64,000 bases of DNA from Fictibacillus nanhaiensis (GTDB lineage: Bacteria; Bacillota; Bacilli; Bacillales; Fictibacillaceae). Below are positions 53,768-62,582 of the stretch, one piece after another. The stretch's first letter is position 1. Each line of letters begins with the position of its first letter. The position numbers and the translations under genes are program-made. The notes beneath the pieces were generated by a model. It did not search any database. It saw nothing but the letters and a program-made list of their open reading frames with translations, and was not told the DNA's origin. The stretch is from positions 1 through 64,000 of the forward strand of contig JAEACG010000004.1 in NCBI GenBank assembly GCA_016401345.1. The letters run 5' to 3'.

Positions 53768-54673
53768 ATGACAATACCTTCATCTGTACTAGAATCTTGG
53801 TCTAATCAGGGTGCAACAACTACTCCAAAATTGTTGAGAGAAAAAATTGAAAAAAAATTATTAGGAGAGAACTCAAAAATTCAACGTAAAAATGAGCTTG
53901 ATATATATATACAAGGTTCTTATCGAAACAATACTAACATTTATGGAAATAGTGATGTAGATATCGTGGTACAACATGATGCCACTTTTTTTAGTGACTT
54001 GTCTGCATTAGATACGTATGAAAAAAATATTTATGAGAGCGCTTTTGCTGATGCCACATATCGATGGGATGAGTTTAAAAGGGACGTTATTAAAACTCTA
54101 GAGGATGCTTTTGGTAAAGGTAATGTTGAGATAGGAAATAAATCTATAAGAATTGATGATGGAAGTTACGAGGCAGATGTAGTACCTTGTTTTGAGTATA
54201 GAAAATATACTTCTTTTGGAACATCTGAATATGAAAGACAGTATATTAGGGGAATAAAATTTTTTACAACAAACGAACGTAGATCAGTTGTTAATTATCC
54301 AAAAGAACACTATGCAAACGGAGCGAATAAGAATCAGAAGGTAAATACTCGTTTCAAACCAACTATAAGAATATTTAAGAATATGAAAAAGAAATTAGTT
54401 GATAAGAATATGTTAACAAAAGAAGAAGCACCGTCATATTTCTTAGAAAATTTACTATATAACGTACCAGACAATTATTTTAATAACAGTGATGTTGCTA
54501 ATCGAGTTTATAATATTCTTAAGTGGCTTGGTGACAACAGAAATTCTTTATCTGAATTTGTCTGTCAGAATGAACAAATTTACTTGTTTGGTCCTAGTCA
54601 AGAACAATGGAATGAAACGGATGCTAAAAATTTTATCGATCAAGTAATCAACCTTTGGAATGAGTGGGTATAA
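53768..54673 (+). CDS. CBASS CD-NTase (cyclic oligonucleotide synthase)
   Basis: The 301-residue nucleotidyltransferase of the OAS/cGAS-like class has the activation loop GSYRNNTNIYGNSDVDIVV (GS at 50-51, catalytic Asp63 and Asp65) and the third Asp at 137 (EADVVP). These are the marks of SMODS/CD-NTases that make cyclic di- or trinucleotides when phage infect. The product cannot be read from sequence. The stop overlaps the downstream effector gene (TAATG), giving a two-gene unit. GGAGTG precedes the ATG. Confidence 0.88.
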   Translation: MTIPSSVLESWSNQGATTTPKLLREKIEKKLLGENSKIQRKNELDIYIQGSYRNNTNIYGNSDVDIVVQHDATFFSDLSALDTYEKNIYESAFADATYRWDEFKRDVIKTLEDAFGKGNVEIGNKSIRIDDGSYEADVVPCFEYRKYTSFGTSEYERQYIRGIKFFTTNERRSVVNYPKEHYANGANKNQKVNTRFKPTIRIFKNMKKKLVDKNMLTKEEAPSYFLENLLYNVPDNYFNNSDVANRVYNILKWLGDNRNSLSEFVCQNEQIYLFGPSQEQWNETDAKNFIDQVINLWNEWV

Positions 54674-55275
54674 TGCATGAATATAGTATAGATGTGGATC
54701 ATAGTAAAATAATTTTTTACCTAGCAGTTTTATCAGTAGGGTTATCAACAGTTATAACTAAACTCCTTACATTTTTCTTTAATACACTTCCAGATATGGA
54801 ATTCACTATTTCACTCACAGCTATCTCTATCTTCGGTTTACTTTACAAACTCTTTGATAAGTTTTTCTGGAAATGGAAATGGTTTAGAAAAATAGGGATC
54901 GTACAAACACCTGATTTAAATGGTACTTGGAAGGGAGAATTTGTTTCATCTTTTTATAATTGGAAAGGAAAATATCCTGCAGAACTTGAAATTGAACAAA
55001 CATGGACTGAAATTTGTATTAGTGGGAAATTTAACAATTCAACTTCATCTAGTTATACCACTGCTATTAAAGTTAGGGATGGCGGGGGAATAAAGATTTT
55101 TTATTCCTATAGAAACGATAAAAAGCCTGAGAAATCAAATGCAAGCTACTCTGATCATAAAGGATATACTTCTCTAATATTGAATAAAGAAGAACAATCT
55201 TTTGAAGGTCAATATTTTAATAATCCATCCAATAACAAAAATCACGGTACTTTACATTTAAAAAGAATTACATGA
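54673..55275 (+). CDS. cap15: Cap15-type CBASS effector, 2TM plus beta-barrel
   Basis: The 200-residue protein has two N-terminal membrane helices (~12-36 and ~42-60), a Trp/Lys-rich juxtamembrane segment and a beta-rich domain from ~78 (TPDLNGTWKGEF, then AELEIEQTWTEICISGKF) that ends with a hydrophobic GTLHLKRI strand. This is the Cap15 layout. Cap15 binds the cyclic nucleotide, oligomerises and disrupts the inner membrane to abort infection. It starts at the ATG overlapping the CD-NTase stop. No Cap2/Cap3 or HORMA/TRIP13 genes are present, so it is a minimal type I CBASS. Confidence 0.83.
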   Translation: MHEYSIDVDHSKIIFYLAVLSVGLSTVITKLLTFFFNTLPDMEFTISLTAISIFGLLYKLFDKFFWKWKWFRKIGIVQTPDLNGTWKGEFVSSFYNWKGKYPAELEIEQTWTEICISGKFNNSTSSSYTTAIKVRDGGGIKIFYSYRNDKKPEKSNASYSDHKGYTSLILNKEEQSFEGQYFNNPSNNKNHGTLHLKRIT

Positions 55276-55406
55276 AATTAAATCTTCCTTTTTAAAGTTA
55301 TTTCTGCAGCCTTATTTTTATTGTATTAACAAAATTTTTATTTGTTTTTTTGTATTCAACAATCCGATGCGTTGATCCAAGAAGGATTAACGCCTTTATT
55401 ATGGAA

Positions 55407-55440
55407 CTTATTGAACAAACGAGCAGGATTGTGGAATAAG
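55407..55440. repeat. Palindromic hairpin element, degenerate copy
   Basis: CTTATTGAACAA and TTGTGGAATAAG form an inverted repeat with two mismatches. The centre ACGAGCAGGA is shared with the copy near 57813. Confidence 0.6.
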
Positions 55441-55496
55441 ATGAATATAAAAAGAGTGTTTTGTTAAATGTTTATGTTGATATAGGGGGGATTAGA

Positions 55497-55916
55497 TTGG
55501 ATAAGGAGAAAGAGAAAATAATTGTAAAATCATTTTTCACCAAAAGGCTCCAAGACAGGGTTCTCTTCGAATTGTCTTCAACTAAGAAACGCAAAGATGC
55601 TCTAGACCGTCTTTGTCATTCTTATAGGACAACTCTTCGTGAAAAGTATCTATTTGATATTCCAAAGCCAAATTCAGACCCCGAAGAAATAGCTATGTTG
55701 TTGAAACAAAATGGTGCTGGAGACTCCTGTTATGTCATATCCTGGGATGAAGGAATTGATGGCAAGGAGCTACCACCATTATTAGTAGCCTTAGAAAATG
55801 CTGTTGGGATGGGGATGCCATCAATCATATCCTGTATACCAGATAAACTCGCTTATTTTGAAGCTGAACAAGAAGTTCTTCCTTCACCAAGATTTTTATT
55901 AAAAAGGCAGCAATAA
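55497..55916 (+). CDS. Orphan soluble protein in the island
   Basis: The ~139-residue soluble protein starts at TTG 55497, six bases after GGGGGG. Segments such as TKRLQDRVLFELSSTKKRKDAL divided by GAGDSCYVISWDEGIDGKEL and PSIISCIPDKLAYFE are well formed, so it is probably functional. I recall similar short proteins in Bacillaceae polymorphic-toxin and defence neighbourhoods but cannot name the family. An immunity-like role is a guess. Confidence 0.6.
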   Translation: MDKEKEKIIVKSFFTKRLQDRVLFELSSTKKRKDALDRLCHSYRTTLREKYLFDIPKPNSDPEEIAMLLKQNGAGDSCYVISWDEGIDGKELPPLLVALENAVGMGMPSIISCIPDKLAYFEAEQEVLPSPRFLLKRQQ

Positions 55917-55987
55917 ATTAATTGATACAAGAATAGGACTTCTGCTAACATAGTTATTCCATTAAAGTGTGCGTTACTTGAAGATCC

Positions 55988-56012
55988 AAGGAGCTGGTAT
56001 AGCTCTTTTTTC
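55988..56012 (+). terminator. Hairpin terminator
   Basis: AGGAGCT pairs with AGCTCTT around a 4-nt loop, followed by a T run. It may end the orphan gene's transcript. Confidence 0.65.
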
Positions 56013-56110
56013 TTTTAAACTAACTTGTGGAATCATGGAGGAGGATTTTAAAATTTCCAGGTTGAATTATTAAAACATCCTAAGCTATATGAATTGGTTA
56101 GCAACCAGTT

Positions 56111-56353
56111 GTGAGAATATTGATCATCGAGATTGAAGGGTTCTTCCATCAAGTCCATTTAACAGGTAGAAAATGTACTCTATATGAACTAAAACAAAAG
56201 TATTTAGCTACAAAGGAGTTATGTTACAACATTACAGATCTTCCAGACCTCTTCTGTCGTATGCATAACTTTGATCGACTCCCTTATGATAAAAATTTAG
56301 AAGTCGATTTTGTTATTGATACAGATACCGATAGAATATATAGTCCTTCTTAA
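56111..56353 (+). CDS. Short orphan protein, possibly truncated
   Basis: The 80-residue frame starts with GTG and has no good ribosome binding site. The sequence is protein-like (RILIIEIEGFFHQVHLTGRK, then LEVDFVIDTDTDRIYSPS). It may be the remnant of a longer gene. No function is recognisable. Confidence 0.4.
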   Translation: MRILIIEIEGFFHQVHLTGRKCTLYELKQKYLATKELCYNITDLPDLFCRMHNFDRLPYDKNLEVDFVIDTDTDRIYSPS

Positions 56354-56544
56354 TAGAATCTTATAGATGAAAAGTTAATATATACTGTTTTTACATTTTC
56401 AACTGATAGGTTTAATAATTATTTAAGAAATGCACCCGATTGTGGAGTAACTATTTTAACGGTTTCGTGATGCGACCGATGCAGGTATAAAAGAGTAACC
56501 ACTGTAATCAGTGTTGCTCTTTAGACCTTTAAGGGCTCTACATA

Positions 56545-56674
56545 GAAGAAAGAAAGCTGCTTTCAAAGCAGCCTAACCCTGAACCACCAATTACGTCATA
56601 GCTACGCTACTAATATGATCAATAATGGAGCATCTCTTATATTTATACAGAGTTTATTAGGGCATGAGAAATAA
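56545..56674 (+). pseudogene. C-terminal remnant of a tyrosine recombinase (integrase)
   Basis: The frame ending at TAA 56672-56674 reads HQLRHSYATNM, then INNGAS, then FIQSLLGHEK. These are the HxxR box and LLGH box of XerC/phage-type integrases; the catalytic Tyr region and the whole N-terminus are lost. No start codon or ribosome binding site serves it. It marks past integration activity in the island. Confidence 0.8.
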
Positions 56675-56714
56675 ATAGGGGCTGATTCTGCGATCGAGAC
56701 CAATGTATCAGCTC

Positions 56715-57146
56715 CTATAAAATTAAATCATGCTCCCATAATCCTAGCTTTCCCTTAGCTGGAATAAACTCATCCAACATCTGCATGTCTTTAACTACCC
56801 AAGCATAACCTCCCACTATAAAGTCACCCATAAAATAGTCATTCCCTGATACGATTCGACCATCCTCCAGAATGGCCCATGTCTCATTGTTTTCATTTAC
56901 CTTCAAACAATCTACAAGTTTGCATACAGCAATGATCTGGCCAGTTGGAAGATTCTCTGGTGTGTATCCATGCTTACCAAGCAAAGACTTTATGGCTATA
57001 TGATTAGCGACGTCTTTATCATTTTTTTTACTTGTGTGAATGGCAAGTGGCCCCCGATAATTCGTTCTCCATGACCTTGTTTCATATGTTGCCTCTCTAA
57101 GGACAAAAAGGCTTGCCCATGGCTGGATCATTGATAAAACCTTCAT
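56715..57146 (-). CDS. ASCH-domain protein
   Basis: The 143-residue ASCH-fold protein begins MKVLSMIQPWASLFVLRE and has TRSWRTNYRGPLAIHTSK, the usual ASCH pattern (W-x-R...G-x-I-x-x-H). The fold is PUA-like and binds RNA; some members are nucleases or modified-base readers. The start ATG 57146 follows GGAGGG; the longer frame (57269) lacks a site. It stands alone in the decayed part of the island. Confidence 0.85.
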   Translation of the reverse strand: MKVLSMIQPWASLFVLREATYETRSWRTNYRGPLAIHTSKKNDKDVANHIAIKSLLGKHGYTPENLPTGQIIAVCKLVDCLKVNENNETWAILEDGRIVSGNDYFMGDFIVGGYAWVVKDMQMLDEFIPAKGKLGLWEHDLIL

Positions 57147-57312
57147 TTCAACACCCTCCAACCTATAGAAGTTTGATTTTGATAATAGAGTGTCCCTGCA
57201 AAGGGATATTATGATCAAAAGGCAGAATATCAGTTCACGGAGATCCATTTTATGTGAGGTATGAGTCATGACCAGTGATCATTATGTATTAATAAGGGAA
57301 CTATTTTTGTAG

Positions 57313-57429
57313 GGTTTTACAAACTCACTAGATGTGATTAGGCATGAACTTACACATGGAGTGACTCAGTTTTATGGTCATAAGACACAATCTAATTATT
57401 GTAAAATTGTGTTATTGTGTTACCTTTGA
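57313..57429 (+). pseudogene. Remnant with a zinc-protease HELTH motif
   Basis: The frame reads NSLDVIRHELTHGVTQFYGH and then runs into unlike sequence up to a TGA at 57427-57429. HExxH with the preceding hydrophobic helix suggests a fragment of a metallopeptidase. It has no start codon with a ribosome binding site, and a stop lies at 57310-57312. Confidence 0.4.
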
Positions 57430-57482
57430 ATTGAATGAGATTAGGCTTTGATATTTAAAATGAATATATTGGAGGGATATAC

Positions 57483-57633
57483 ATGACTAACGAGGAAGAA
57501 AAATTAAAAGCCAAGTTAAATGCTCAATTAGATCGTATTATCAGCAGCATGATATAGAAAAGATGAAACAACAAAGGTGTATGCACAACTTAGTGGCAAG
57601 TTAAGACATGATCTATATAGTAAATATTTTTAA
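57483..57633 (+). pseudogene. Frameshifted small gene
   Basis: GGAGGG precedes ATG 57483, which reads MTNEEEKLKAKLNAQLDRII and stops at 57557. Coding-like sequence continues in another frame (QQHDIEKMK) and then in a third (TTKVYAQLSGKLRHDLY, stop 57631-57633). At least one frameshift has broken an originally ~50-residue helical protein, unless the 24-residue product is itself real. Confidence 0.5.
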
Positions 57634-57812
57634 AAGCATTTTAAATGATATTCAATTTTGTATTGAAAATAGCGAAATAGCACAATAAAGTACAAAACTT
57701 CGTTTATAAATGACGAGGTTTTTTTGATGTAAACTTACTTGTTAATGTTACTTGCTCTTAAGGATTGTGCGGTATCCTTCTAGAATACAATTTAAGGATA
57801 AAATATTATGTT

Positions 57813-57850
57813 CTTATTCAACAAACGAGCAGGATTGTATGCGAATTATT
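57813..57850. repeat. Palindromic hairpin element, degenerate copy
   Basis: CTTATTCAACAAACGAGCAGGATTGT continues into a diverged right arm (CGAATTATT). Its core matches the copy at 55407. Read in pieces: CTTATTCAACAA, ACGAGCAGGA, TTGT. Confidence 0.55.
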
Positions 57851-57863
57851 GGAGGATAGATTG

Positions 57864-58019
57864 ATGACTAAAAGCAAACAAATTAACGAATTTTCCATTA
57901 CGGATTTTAATGAAAACCCTATATGGGAATGGGCAATAGATGAACGAAAAGTCTATCCTGTTGTTCCGCCAAAAAGTGGAATATTCATTGACCGAATTGT
58001 TCTTAAAAGAGGGGATTAA
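57864..58019 (+). CDS. Small orphan protein, 51 residues
   Basis: ATG 57864 follows GGAGG (57851-57855). The product has FNENPIWEWAIDE, a pattern I associate with longer immunity-like proteins, then VYPVVPPKSGIFIDRIVL. It may be a truncated form. A short palindrome (ACCACA/TGTGGT, 58022-58036) follows. A 17-codon frame at 58053-58106 has no clear signal and is not called. Confidence 0.5.
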   Translation: MTKSKQINEFSITDFNENPIWEWAIDERKVYPVVPPKSGIFIDRIVLKRGD

Positions 58020-58183
58020 AAACCACAAGCTGTGGTCTTGTTATTTGCAATGATCCAGTGCATAGAGGAAATTAAGGAGTACAATCTGGAAAAAGGTGAA
58101 TAATATTCCTGTGTTGTAAAGGATTTTAGCTGAACTGTTTTATAGTAAGGAATCAAGAATAATACATATTTAAAGGTGAGATG

Positions 58184-59044
58184 ATGAAAAAATTTCTTGA
58201 GTATGTTTTTTTAACTTTGGGGGCGTCAATCGTTGCTATGGGATTAGAAACGATGTTAGCACCAAACGGGCTAGTAGATGGTGGTGTAACTGCGTTATCA
58301 ATTATGGCCAATGCTTTATGGGGAATCCCAATTTATGTTGTATTTTTGGGCTTGAATATTCCTATCTTAATTTTTACAGCTAAAGAAGTGGGTAAAACCT
58401 TTGTCATTAGAACTCTATATGCAAATATCATTACTACCGTTGGTTTAGTATTATTTAAATCGATTCCTCCTATTACTCAATCTGAAGTATTAATTGTTTT
58501 ATACGGTGGGGTAATCTTAGGAGTTGGGATAGGAATCGTTGTAAAGTTTGGCGGTGCAATAGATGGCACTGAAATGCTGGCGATTTGGTTTAACCAACAC
58601 TATCGATTTCCGATTGCCTCATTTTTATTAGTCGTGAATGCTTTCATATTTACGATTGCAGCGCTTGTCTATTCATTGGAACAGGCCATGCTTTCTCTGG
58701 CGGTTTTTTATATAGTGACGAAAATGATTAATTATGTTTTAGATGGATTAAATCGTGGGAAATCTGTCATGATCATTTCAGAAAAACCGGATGAAGTTGG
58801 AGATAGTATTATTAATCATTTAAATATCAGCATCACATTTTTATATGGAGAAGGCGGTTTTTTAGGGGAAAGAAAGAAGGTTATTTATTGTATAACGAAC
58901 AGGTTTATTTTTTCCAAATTACAAAGTGTCGTTTTAGCAGCAGATCCATCAGCTATTTTGGAGGCATCCTATGTTTGTGAAACATCTGGTATAGATAGGT
59001 CGCTTATATTACCGAAAGCCCACCCTTCTAACAATAAATCGTAA
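58184..59044 (+). CDS. YitT/DUF161 family membrane protein, second copy
   Basis: The ~286-residue protein has five to six membrane helices and the DUF161 pattern (APNGLVDGGVTALSIMA; FGGAIDGTEMLAIWF), with a C-terminal DUF2179 domain (SITFLYGEGGFLGERKKVIYCI). It is a distant paralogue of the product at 44666-45538. ATG 58184 is chosen with AAAGGTGAG upstream; the adjacent ATG at 58181 is too close to that site. Role unknown. Confidence 0.82.
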   Translation: MKKFLEYVFLTLGASIVAMGLETMLAPNGLVDGGVTALSIMANALWGIPIYVVFLGLNIPILIFTAKEVGKTFVIRTLYANIITTVGLVLFKSIPPITQSEVLIVLYGGVILGVGIGIVVKFGGAIDGTEMLAIWFNQHYRFPIASFLLVVNAFIFTIAALVYSLEQAMLSLAVFYIVTKMINYVLDGLNRGKSVMIISEKPDEVGDSIINHLNISITFLYGEGGFLGERKKVIYCITNRFIFSKLQSVVLAADPSAILEASYVCETSGIDRSLILPKAHPSNNKS

Positions 59045-59260
59045 TATTGCCTACATTAGGATGACTGAAAGTGTCAGACTTATTGGCCATCCTCACTTCT
59101 TTGTTTTTTAGCACAGACGTAAGCAGAAATGGCCAAATAATGAAACATAGAAGGATTTTGTTGGTTGCGGAAATTCTAAATATATGCGTAGTTTATACGA
59201 AGAGACGTTAACCTTCTACTTCTAAGATACCCAAATACATAAAAGAAAGGTTCGAGCCTA

Positions 59261-60151
59261 ATGGATGAAAAGAAAAGAGCAGAAATTAAAAATGCATTTG
59301 CCAAACACGTGGTAACCCTGCCTGATGGCACTTCTTTACCTAGTTTAGGACAAGGAACATGGTACATGGGGGAAAATCCCGAAGTGAGAGACAAAGAAAT
59401 AAAAGCTTTGCAGCTCGGCTTAGAATTGGGTAAGAAACTTATTGACACTGCTGAAATGTACGGAAATGGCGACTCTGAACGTTTAGTTGGCGAAGCCATT
59501 AAAGGACGCAGAAATGAAGTCTTTTTAGTCTCAAAAGTGTATCCCCATCATGCAGGTTTAGATAAGATTTCAAAAGCATGTGAAAATAGCTTAAAACGAC
59601 TCGGAACAGACCACTTGGACTTATATCTTCTCCACTGGAGAGGACGTGTTCCTTTAGAAGAAACAATTGAAGGAATGGAAAAACTACGTGAAGAAGGGAA
59701 AATTTTAAGATGGGGCGTCTCTAACTTTGACACGGTTGATATGGAAGAGCTATGGAACACTACGAATGGGAAAAATTGTGTAACGAACCAAGTGCTATAC
59801 CATTTAGGTTCAAGAGGAATCGACTTCGATCTCTTACCATGGCAGCGTGAACATAACATGCCAATCATGGCCTACAGTCCCCTTGCTCAAGGAGGCTCTT
59901 TAAGAAGACAGCTTTTAAACGATCCAACTATTAATGATATTGCTGATAAATACAATGTCCAACCATTACAAATCGCTCTTGCTTGGACTATCCGTTCGAA
60001 TAACGTCATCGCTATTCCAAAAGCAGTTCAATATGAACATGTTTTAGCAAATGCTGAAGCAGCAACAATTGAGTTTACTGAAGAAGATCTCAGTAGAATT
60101 AATCAAGTATTTCCAAAACCTACAAGGAAAATGCCATTGGATATTATCTGA
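59261..60151 (+). CDS. Aldo/keto reductase
   Basis: The 296-residue NADPH-dependent reductase has a TIM-barrel. The catalytic tetrad is visible: Asp and Tyr in LIDTAEMYGNG, Lys in LVSKVYPHHA, His in LYLLHWRG. Substrate is not predictable. AAAGG lies about 11 bases before ATG 59261. It is not tightly linked to neighbours. Confidence 0.88.
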   Translation: MDEKKRAEIKNAFAKHVVTLPDGTSLPSLGQGTWYMGENPEVRDKEIKALQLGLELGKKLIDTAEMYGNGDSERLVGEAIKGRRNEVFLVSKVYPHHAGLDKISKACENSLKRLGTDHLDLYLLHWRGRVPLEETIEGMEKLREEGKILRWGVSNFDTVDMEELWNTTNGKNCVTNQVLYHLGSRGIDFDLLPWQREHNMPIMAYSPLAQGGSLRRQLLNDPTINDIADKYNVQPLQIALAWTIRSNNVIAIPKAVQYEHVLANAEAATIEFTEEDLSRINQVFPKPTRKMPLDII

Positions 60152-60225
60152 ATAATCTTTGATGTTAAGGTATAAATTAAACATTTGAAAAGCCCTCATA
60201 TTCTATAACTGTAAGGAGTGAGAGG

Positions 60226-60489
60226 ATGTTTGTAAAAGGGAACATTATTGCAGGTGAATTTGATTCGACTATCAATGAATTTTCCTTACAGAAAGTTAAG
60301 AATTTCGAAACAGAGTCCGTCCTTAATGAAGACCAGTTAAATAATATTTATCATTATTTAATAAAACATCAGCATGAAGAGGATGGTCAAATTATTACTT
60401 TATACGATCAAATGCTTGTACGCTTAGCACAGAATGAAGTTAACCAGTTAATTGTTGATTTAGAGAAAGTAATGTCCTTATATCACTGA
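60226..60489 (+). CDS. Small helical protein, function unknown
   Basis: The 87-residue protein begins MFVKGNIIAGEFDSTINEF and has a C-terminal helix with NQLIVDLEKVMSLYH. No membrane segment or known motif. AAGGAGTGAG precedes the ATG and a good terminator follows, so it is a likely real gene. Confidence 0.65.
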   Translation: MFVKGNIIAGEFDSTINEFSLQKVKNFETESVLNEDQLNNIYHYLIKHQHEEDGQIITLYDQMLVRLAQNEVNQLIVDLEKVMSLYH

Positions 60490-60519
60490 TGCGTATAAGA
60501 GTATTTTGTACAAACTAAA

Positions 60520-60554
60520 GAAGCAGACCCCACTGGATCTGCTTCGTTTTTTTA
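60520..60554. terminator. Bidirectional terminator
   Basis: GAAGCAGA pairs with TCTGCTTC around a 10-nt loop, with T runs on both strands, between the convergent small gene and the SDR gene. Confidence 0.85.
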
Positions 60555-61271
60555 TGATGGATTTGTTGACCATAATCCAGCTGTTTTAATGAATACTCTT
60601 GGATTGAATTTCAAACTAGCCACGACTAATTCTGCAAGGTCTTCTGGGTGCATCACGTTTTCTTCATTGCCTTTAACAAGATTTGTATCAATGGCTAAAT
60701 CTGTAACGACCGTACTTGGTGTTAATGCAGTAACACGGACATTATGTTTTCTTACTTCTAGCATAAGTGATTCTGTTAGCCCTAAAACAGCGAATTTAGA
60801 AGCACTGTATGCACTTGTAACAGGAGCACCTTTTTGGCCAGCAGATGAAGAGATATTGATAATATCTCCTGATTTTCTTTCAATCATTTCTGGTAATACT
60901 GCTCTTGTTACATTATACACACCCATTAAATTGACTTGGATGATTTTTTCCCATTCTTCTGGTGTTAGATCAAGGAACCCACCAAATTTAGCAACACCAG
61001 CATTGTTGATTAGGATATCAATTGGGCCTAGGTCTGATTTGATATGTTCAACAGCATGGGTAACAGATTCAAGGTCGGTCACATCTGCTGTTGCTGCAGA
61101 AACCTTTACATCAAATTGTGCTAGTTCAGCAGTTACCATTTCTAGATTAGACATATTTAAGCCGATTAGGCCTAAATGAACGCCTTCTTTTGCTAAAGCG
61201 ATAGCAGTAGCACGTCCAATGCCTCTTCCTGCGCCAGTAACTATTGCAGTTTTTCCATTTAAAGAAATCAT
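60552..61271 (-). CDS. Short-chain dehydrogenase/reductase, FabG-like
   Basis: The 239-residue SDR has the NADP-binding TGAGRGIG near residue 12, NNAG near 90, catalytic Ser in [10 protein letters not shown] and the YSASK pair (Tyr/Lys). It resembles 3-ketoacyl reductases, but many such SDRs act on other carbonyls. AGGAGTG precedes the ATG. Confidence 0.88.
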   Translation of the reverse strand: MISLNGKTAIVTGAGRGIGRATAIALAKEGVHLGLIGLNMSNLEMVTAELAQFDVKVSAATADVTDLESVTHAVEHIKSDLGPIDILINNAGVAKFGGFLDLTPEEWEKIIQVNLMGVYNVTRAVLPEMIERKSGDIINISSSAGQKGAPVTSAYSASKFAVLGLTESLMLEVRKHNVRVTALTPSTVVTDLAIDTNLVKGNEENVMHPEDLAELVVASLKFNPRVFIKTAGLWSTNPS

Positions 61272-61320
61272 TTTATCACTCCTAAAATTATTACAAATTG
61301 AAGCAGTTCATTCTAACAGA

Positions 61321-61358
61321 AAGACCACAATCGTGCATGGAAACAGCTTGTGGTCTTT
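61321..61358 (-). terminator. Terminator of hxlA
   Basis: AAGACCACAA pairs perfectly with TTGTGGTCTT; on the minus strand a short T-rich tract follows. It lies 150 bp after the hxlA stop. Confidence 0.6.
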
Positions 61359-61506
61359 CCTATTTAGAACTCGAGGAATAATATATTTATTCTAAGTTGG
61401 TGTGTCTACCTTACATTTTATTGGATTCCAAACCTTTTTTCTCCCTGAATTCAGCCCCATGTGCATTATTCGCATAGCGAATGGAGATCTACCTTCAAGA
61501 ACCGAA

Positions 61507-62139
61507 TTACCCTTGATTAATCATTTGTTGCATTTTAGCAGCAACAGCTTTTTTATCAGCTTGTCCAGTAATCCCGCCACCTACAATAACAAGGTCTGGT
61601 TGTACTTTGATGACTTCTGGAAGTGTGTCTAACTTAATACCACCTGCGATTGCAGTTTTAGCATTTTTTACAACACCTTTGATGGTTTGTAAATCTTCAA
61701 AAGAGTTCTTTCCAACTGCTTGAAGATCGTAGCCAGTATGAACACAAATATAATCAACGCCCATAGCATCCACTTCTTTTGCACGTCCAGCAAGGTCTTT
61801 TACAGCAATCATATCAACAAGGATTTTTTTACCTTGTTTTTTCGCTTCTTCAACAGCACCTTTGATTGACATATCTTCAGCAGTTCCAAGAATTGTGACG
61901 ATATCGGCACCTGCTTCAGAAGCTTTCATTACTTCATAACCAGCTGCATCCATGATTTTTAGGTCTGCTAATACCTTTAAGTTAGGGAAAGCTTTTTTAA
62001 CTGCATTTACCGCATGAAGACCTTCATTGATTACAACCGGTGTACCGATTTCAACGATATCAATGTGGTCCTCCACTTCTTTAACTAACTCAATTGCTTC
62101 TGGGATATTTACTAAATCTAATGCTAATTGTAATTCCAT
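61507..62139 (-). CDS. hxlA: 3-hexulose-6-phosphate synthase HxlA
   Basis: The 210-residue enzyme fixes formaldehyde onto ribulose 5-phosphate. The start MELQLALDLVNIPEAIELV, IVEIGTPVVINEGL, LADLKIMDAAGYE and IAGGIKLDTLPEV are the HPS signature of the orotidine-decarboxylase-like fold, with Asp and Lys of the DxK motif in LADLK. HxlB, the partner isomerase, is not next to it, unlike in B. subtilis. GGAGTG precedes the ATG. A regulated promoter lies about 145 bp upstream. Confidence 0.93.
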   Translation of the reverse strand: MELQLALDLVNIPEAIELVKEVEDHIDIVEIGTPVVINEGLHAVNAVKKAFPNLKVLADLKIMDAAGYEVMKASEAGADIVTILGTAEDMSIKGAVEEAKKQGKKILVDMIAVKDLAGRAKEVDAMGVDYICVHTGYDLQAVGKNSFEDLQTIKGVVKNAKTAIAGGIKLDTLPEVIKVQPDLVIVGGGITGQADKKAVAAKMQQMINQG

Positions 62140-62289
62140 CTATATTCACTCCTATAATTTTTTTATTGTTGTACAGTGATAAAAGCTCTAAAGTGTAATA
62201 ATACTTTTTACAGTAATATAATCCTTATCGTGCTTTATCTGTACCTGCGAGCAATAAAGAAAATCATGTCCTCTCGCTGAACAATTGCA

Positions 62290-62337
62290 AGTATACAACG
62301 TATGGTTGAACATTAAAAGTACGCACTTTTATTTTAC
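62290..62337 (-). promoter_or_regulatory. Predicted regulated promoter of hxlA
   Basis: On the minus strand AAGTGCGTACTT (62328 to 62317) is followed by exactly 21 bp and TATACT (62295 to 62290). The near-palindrome sits where an activator would touch the -35 region. An HxlR-type regulator is the likely ligand; its gene is not in the window. Confidence 0.6.
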
Positions 62338-62582
62338 ATAGTGTTAAAAAGTATACTATAAAACAAAAAGCTTAATATAGTTGTCTTATTATTAACTGTA
62401 AAAGAAACAATGCACCATTCCGCATGGCCTATTTTCTGTATAAGTTGCTTGATCATTGCCCAAATTGTCATTGTTGATGTTGTTTGTAAAAATCTCTTAT
62501 TAATATAGAATGAATGAATAAATTTTTTAATTATATTCTTTTAAACTGTTCTCAACAAATTTGTATCACATATATTTTTGTC

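Noticed and set aside
57864-58019. Third member of the tiny proline-rich peptide family
   Set aside because: It has VPPKSG but lacks the shared SIxxIKxSPPP tail, and its N-terminal half resembles a different family.
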